Positions 62,426 through 64,000 of a DNA stretch of 64,000 nucleotides are shown in pieces. The translations under genes and the position numbers were made by a program. The stretch is from Planctomicrobium sp051466335 (GTDB lineage Bacteria; Planctomycetota; Planctomycetia; Planctomycetales; Planctomycetaceae), in the NCBI RefSeq assembly GCF_051466335.1, contig NZ_CP195793.1:806001-870000 (forward strand), read 5' to 3'. The notes beneath the pieces were generated by a model that saw only the letters and a program-made list of their open reading frames with translations, did no database searches and was not told where the DNA came from. Every line of letters begins with the position of its first letter. Position 1 is the stretch's first letter.

Positions 62426-64000
62426 ATGACGCACTCCTCCTCTGTTTTCAGCATCCACGTAGCAGCCTCTCGTTTTTTATCCCATAGCTTGTTGCGATCA
62501 ATGGGAGTCGTCGCTGCGGTGTCAGTCCTCTCTCAATTTAGTTTGGCGTCTGACGACAAGCCTCTGAGTTACAACAAGGACATTCGGCCAATTCTGGCGG
62601 AGAATTGTTTCAGTTGTCACGGAGCCGATAGTGCTTCTCGTAAGGCGGATCTCCGACTCGACCAAAGAGACGCTGCAATCGCGATGTCTGCGATTGATCC
62701 CGGACATCCAGACTTGAGCGAGTTGATTGCCCGCGTCATGACCACTGATCATGAATCGGTCATGCCTCCAGCAGAAACAAAAAAGACACTCACTGAGGAA
62801 CAAAAGCAAACTCTGAAGAGATGGATTGAACAGGGTGCGGAGTATGAACTGCATTGGTCGTTCATTACTCCAGTGAAAATGACGCCCCCGCAAGTTCAGC
62901 ATCAGGATCTGGTCAAGAATCCGATTGACCAGTTCGTCTTCAAGCACATTGAAGAAGCGGGGCTGGCTCCGTCACCCGAAGCTGACCGCCGCACATTGAT
63001 TCGTCGGTTAAGTCTCGATTTGACTGGACTTCCTCCGACCCCTGAAGTGGTCGAAGAATTCGTGAATGATCAGTCGCCCGATGCTTATGAAAAGTTCGTC
63101 GATCGTTTTCTGAGTTCACCTGCCTGGGGGGAACATCGCGGTCGCTATTGGTTGGATTACGCCCGTTACGCAGACTCCCACGGAATTCACTTCGATAATT
63201 ATCGAGAGATGTGGACGTACCGTGACTGGGTCGTCGGCGCGTTTAATCAGAACATGCCTTACTCTCAATTTACGATTGAGAATCTGGCTGGCGATCTTTT
63301 GCCGAACGCGACGCTGGATCAACAGATTGCCTCTGGCTTCAATCGTTGCAATATGACGACGAATGAGGGGGGAGCGATCAACGAAGAGTATTTGGTTCTT
63401 TACACTCGCGATCGAACCGACACCACGGCTCAGGTCTGGATGGGACTGACAGCGGGGTGCGCCGTCTGTCACACACACAAATTTGACCCGATTTCTCATC
63501 AGGAGTTCTACGAACTCGCTGCGTTTTTCAATAACACGACGCAGTCTGCAATGGACGGGAATATCAAGGATACTCCTCCCGTGATCTTCGTTCCTCTCGA
63601 AGGGGATCGGACAGCATGGATTGAGAGTAATGAAAGCAAGGTTCAGTCGGCAGCGGCAGTGGCAAGTCGTCGTGATGCCGCTCGACCACTCTTTGAGGAA
63701 TGGCTTGCAACTGCTGACCCTGCCGAGTTCAGTCAAACGATTCCCACTGATCAGCTCGCGTTTTATGGGAAATTCGATAACCAGGCGTCACACGCCACCG
63801 TTTCGATTCTCGGTGAGTCCACCGAAATCGAGCTGGATCCAAACGCTCAGTGGACGACTGGATTTGCTGGAAGTCAGGCCGCTGTCGTGAATACGACTGC
63901 TCTCGCAACACTCGACAATGTCGGTGATTTCGGGGCAGGGGATGCGTTCAGCGTCTCTGCGTGGGTGAAAACGCCAGCGAACGATGGCGGTGGTGCAATC
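62426..64000 (+). CDS. PSCyt1-PSCyt2-LamG protein, 3' end cut by window
   Basis: The first 525 codons of a second PSCyt protein run off the window end. The start is ATG 62426 with AAGGA 10 nt upstream, and a signal-like hydrophobic stretch ends near SLASDD. The planctomycete cytochrome c domain has CFSCHG (C61, C64, H65) and SVMPPAE. DUF1549 follows with YWLDYARYADSHGIHF and a second CxxCH (C345, C348, H349). Near the window end a LamG/concanavalin-A-like domain begins (FGAGDAFSVSAWVKTP), unlike the copy at the other end of the window. A C-terminal DUF1553 is expected beyond the edge. Role in the periplasm is unknown. Confidence 0.92.
   Translation, partial: MTHSSSVFSIHVAASRFLSHSLLRSMGVVAAVSVLSQFSLASDDKPLSYNKDIRPILAENCFSCHGADSASRKADLRLDQRDAAIAMSAIDPGHPDLSELIARVMTTDHESVMPPAETKKTLTEEQKQTLKRWIEQGAEYELHWSFITPVKMTPPQVQHQDLVKNPIDQFVFKHIEEAGLAPSPEADRRTLIRRLSLDLTGLPPTPEVVEEFVNDQSPDAYEKFVDRFLSSPAWGEHRGRYWLDYARYADSHGIHFDNYREMWTYRDWVVGAFNQNMPYSQFTIENLAGDLLPNATLDQQIASGFNRCNMTTNEGGAINEEYLVLYTRDRTDTTAQVWMGLTAGCAVCHTHKFDPISHQEFYELAAFFNNTTQSAMDGNIKDTPPVIFVPLEGDRTAWIESNESKVQSAAAVASRRDAARPLFEEWLATADPAEFSQTIPTDQLAFYGKFDNQASHATVSILGESTEIELDPNAQWTTGFAGSQAAVVNTTALATLDNVGDFGAGDAFSVSAWVKTPANDGGGAI

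Overview
The window looks like a chromosomal segment from a member of the Planctomycetota, probably Planctomycetaceae-like. This rests on gene families expanded in that phylum: cytochrome/DUF1549/DUF1553 (PSCyt/PSD1) proteins at both ends, DUF1501, a DUF1559 prepilin-like protein with a partner lipoprotein, DUF1207, DUF1570, and an EF-G whose P-loop resembles the mitochondrial/planctomycete (spd) type. Many starts lack a clear Shine-Dalgarno sequence, which is also common there. I see no insertion sequences, phage genes, CRISPR arrays, tRNA or rRNA genes. Assignments were made by reading translations; no database search was run.

Layout. 1-6.4 kb (minus): DUF1501 + PSCyt/PSD1 pair, then DUF1559 protein and lipoprotein. 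7.1-16.6 kb (plus): a five-gene cluster of circularly permuted ATP-grasp, alpha-E, transglutaminase-DUF2126, a fused ATP-grasp/alpha-E, and a second transglutaminase; this is the most unusual block, a predicted amide-ligase/peptide-forming system without an adjacent Anbu protease. 16.6-25 kb: YheT-type hydrolase, then an RND efflux system (adaptor with an Asp/His-rich arm, inner-membrane pump, a very strong hairpin, outer-membrane factor). 25-31.4 kb: monoacylglycerol-lipase-like hydrolase, CdsA, a GT4 glycosyltransferase, a parvulin foldase and a DUF1570 putative metalloprotease.

31.6-42.6 kb: topoisomerase I with a histone-like tail, divergent from a large SurA/PpiD-like membrane protein with a 15-bp tandem repeat; an ECF sigma factor with small uncertain ORFs; a secreted esterase; transaldolase; an S4 RNA-binding protein. 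42.7-50.4 kb (minus): branched-chain aminotransferase, LolD-like ATPase, LolC/E-like permease, an orphan NuoM/DabB-like membrane protein, and EF-G. 51-64 kb: cytochrome P450, PP2A-like phosphoesterase, SGNH hydrolase, hybrid histidine kinase divergent from a GGDEF protein, DUF1207 protein, LexA, and the start of a second PSCyt protein cut by the window end.

Functionally the region mixes housekeeping (topA, fusA, cdsA, ilvE, tal, lexA) with envelope biogenesis (Lol transport, foldases, RND efflux, secreted hydrolases) and the ATP-grasp/transglutaminase cluster. Several operon ends carry clear hairpins, some with T-tracts, which help define transcription units.
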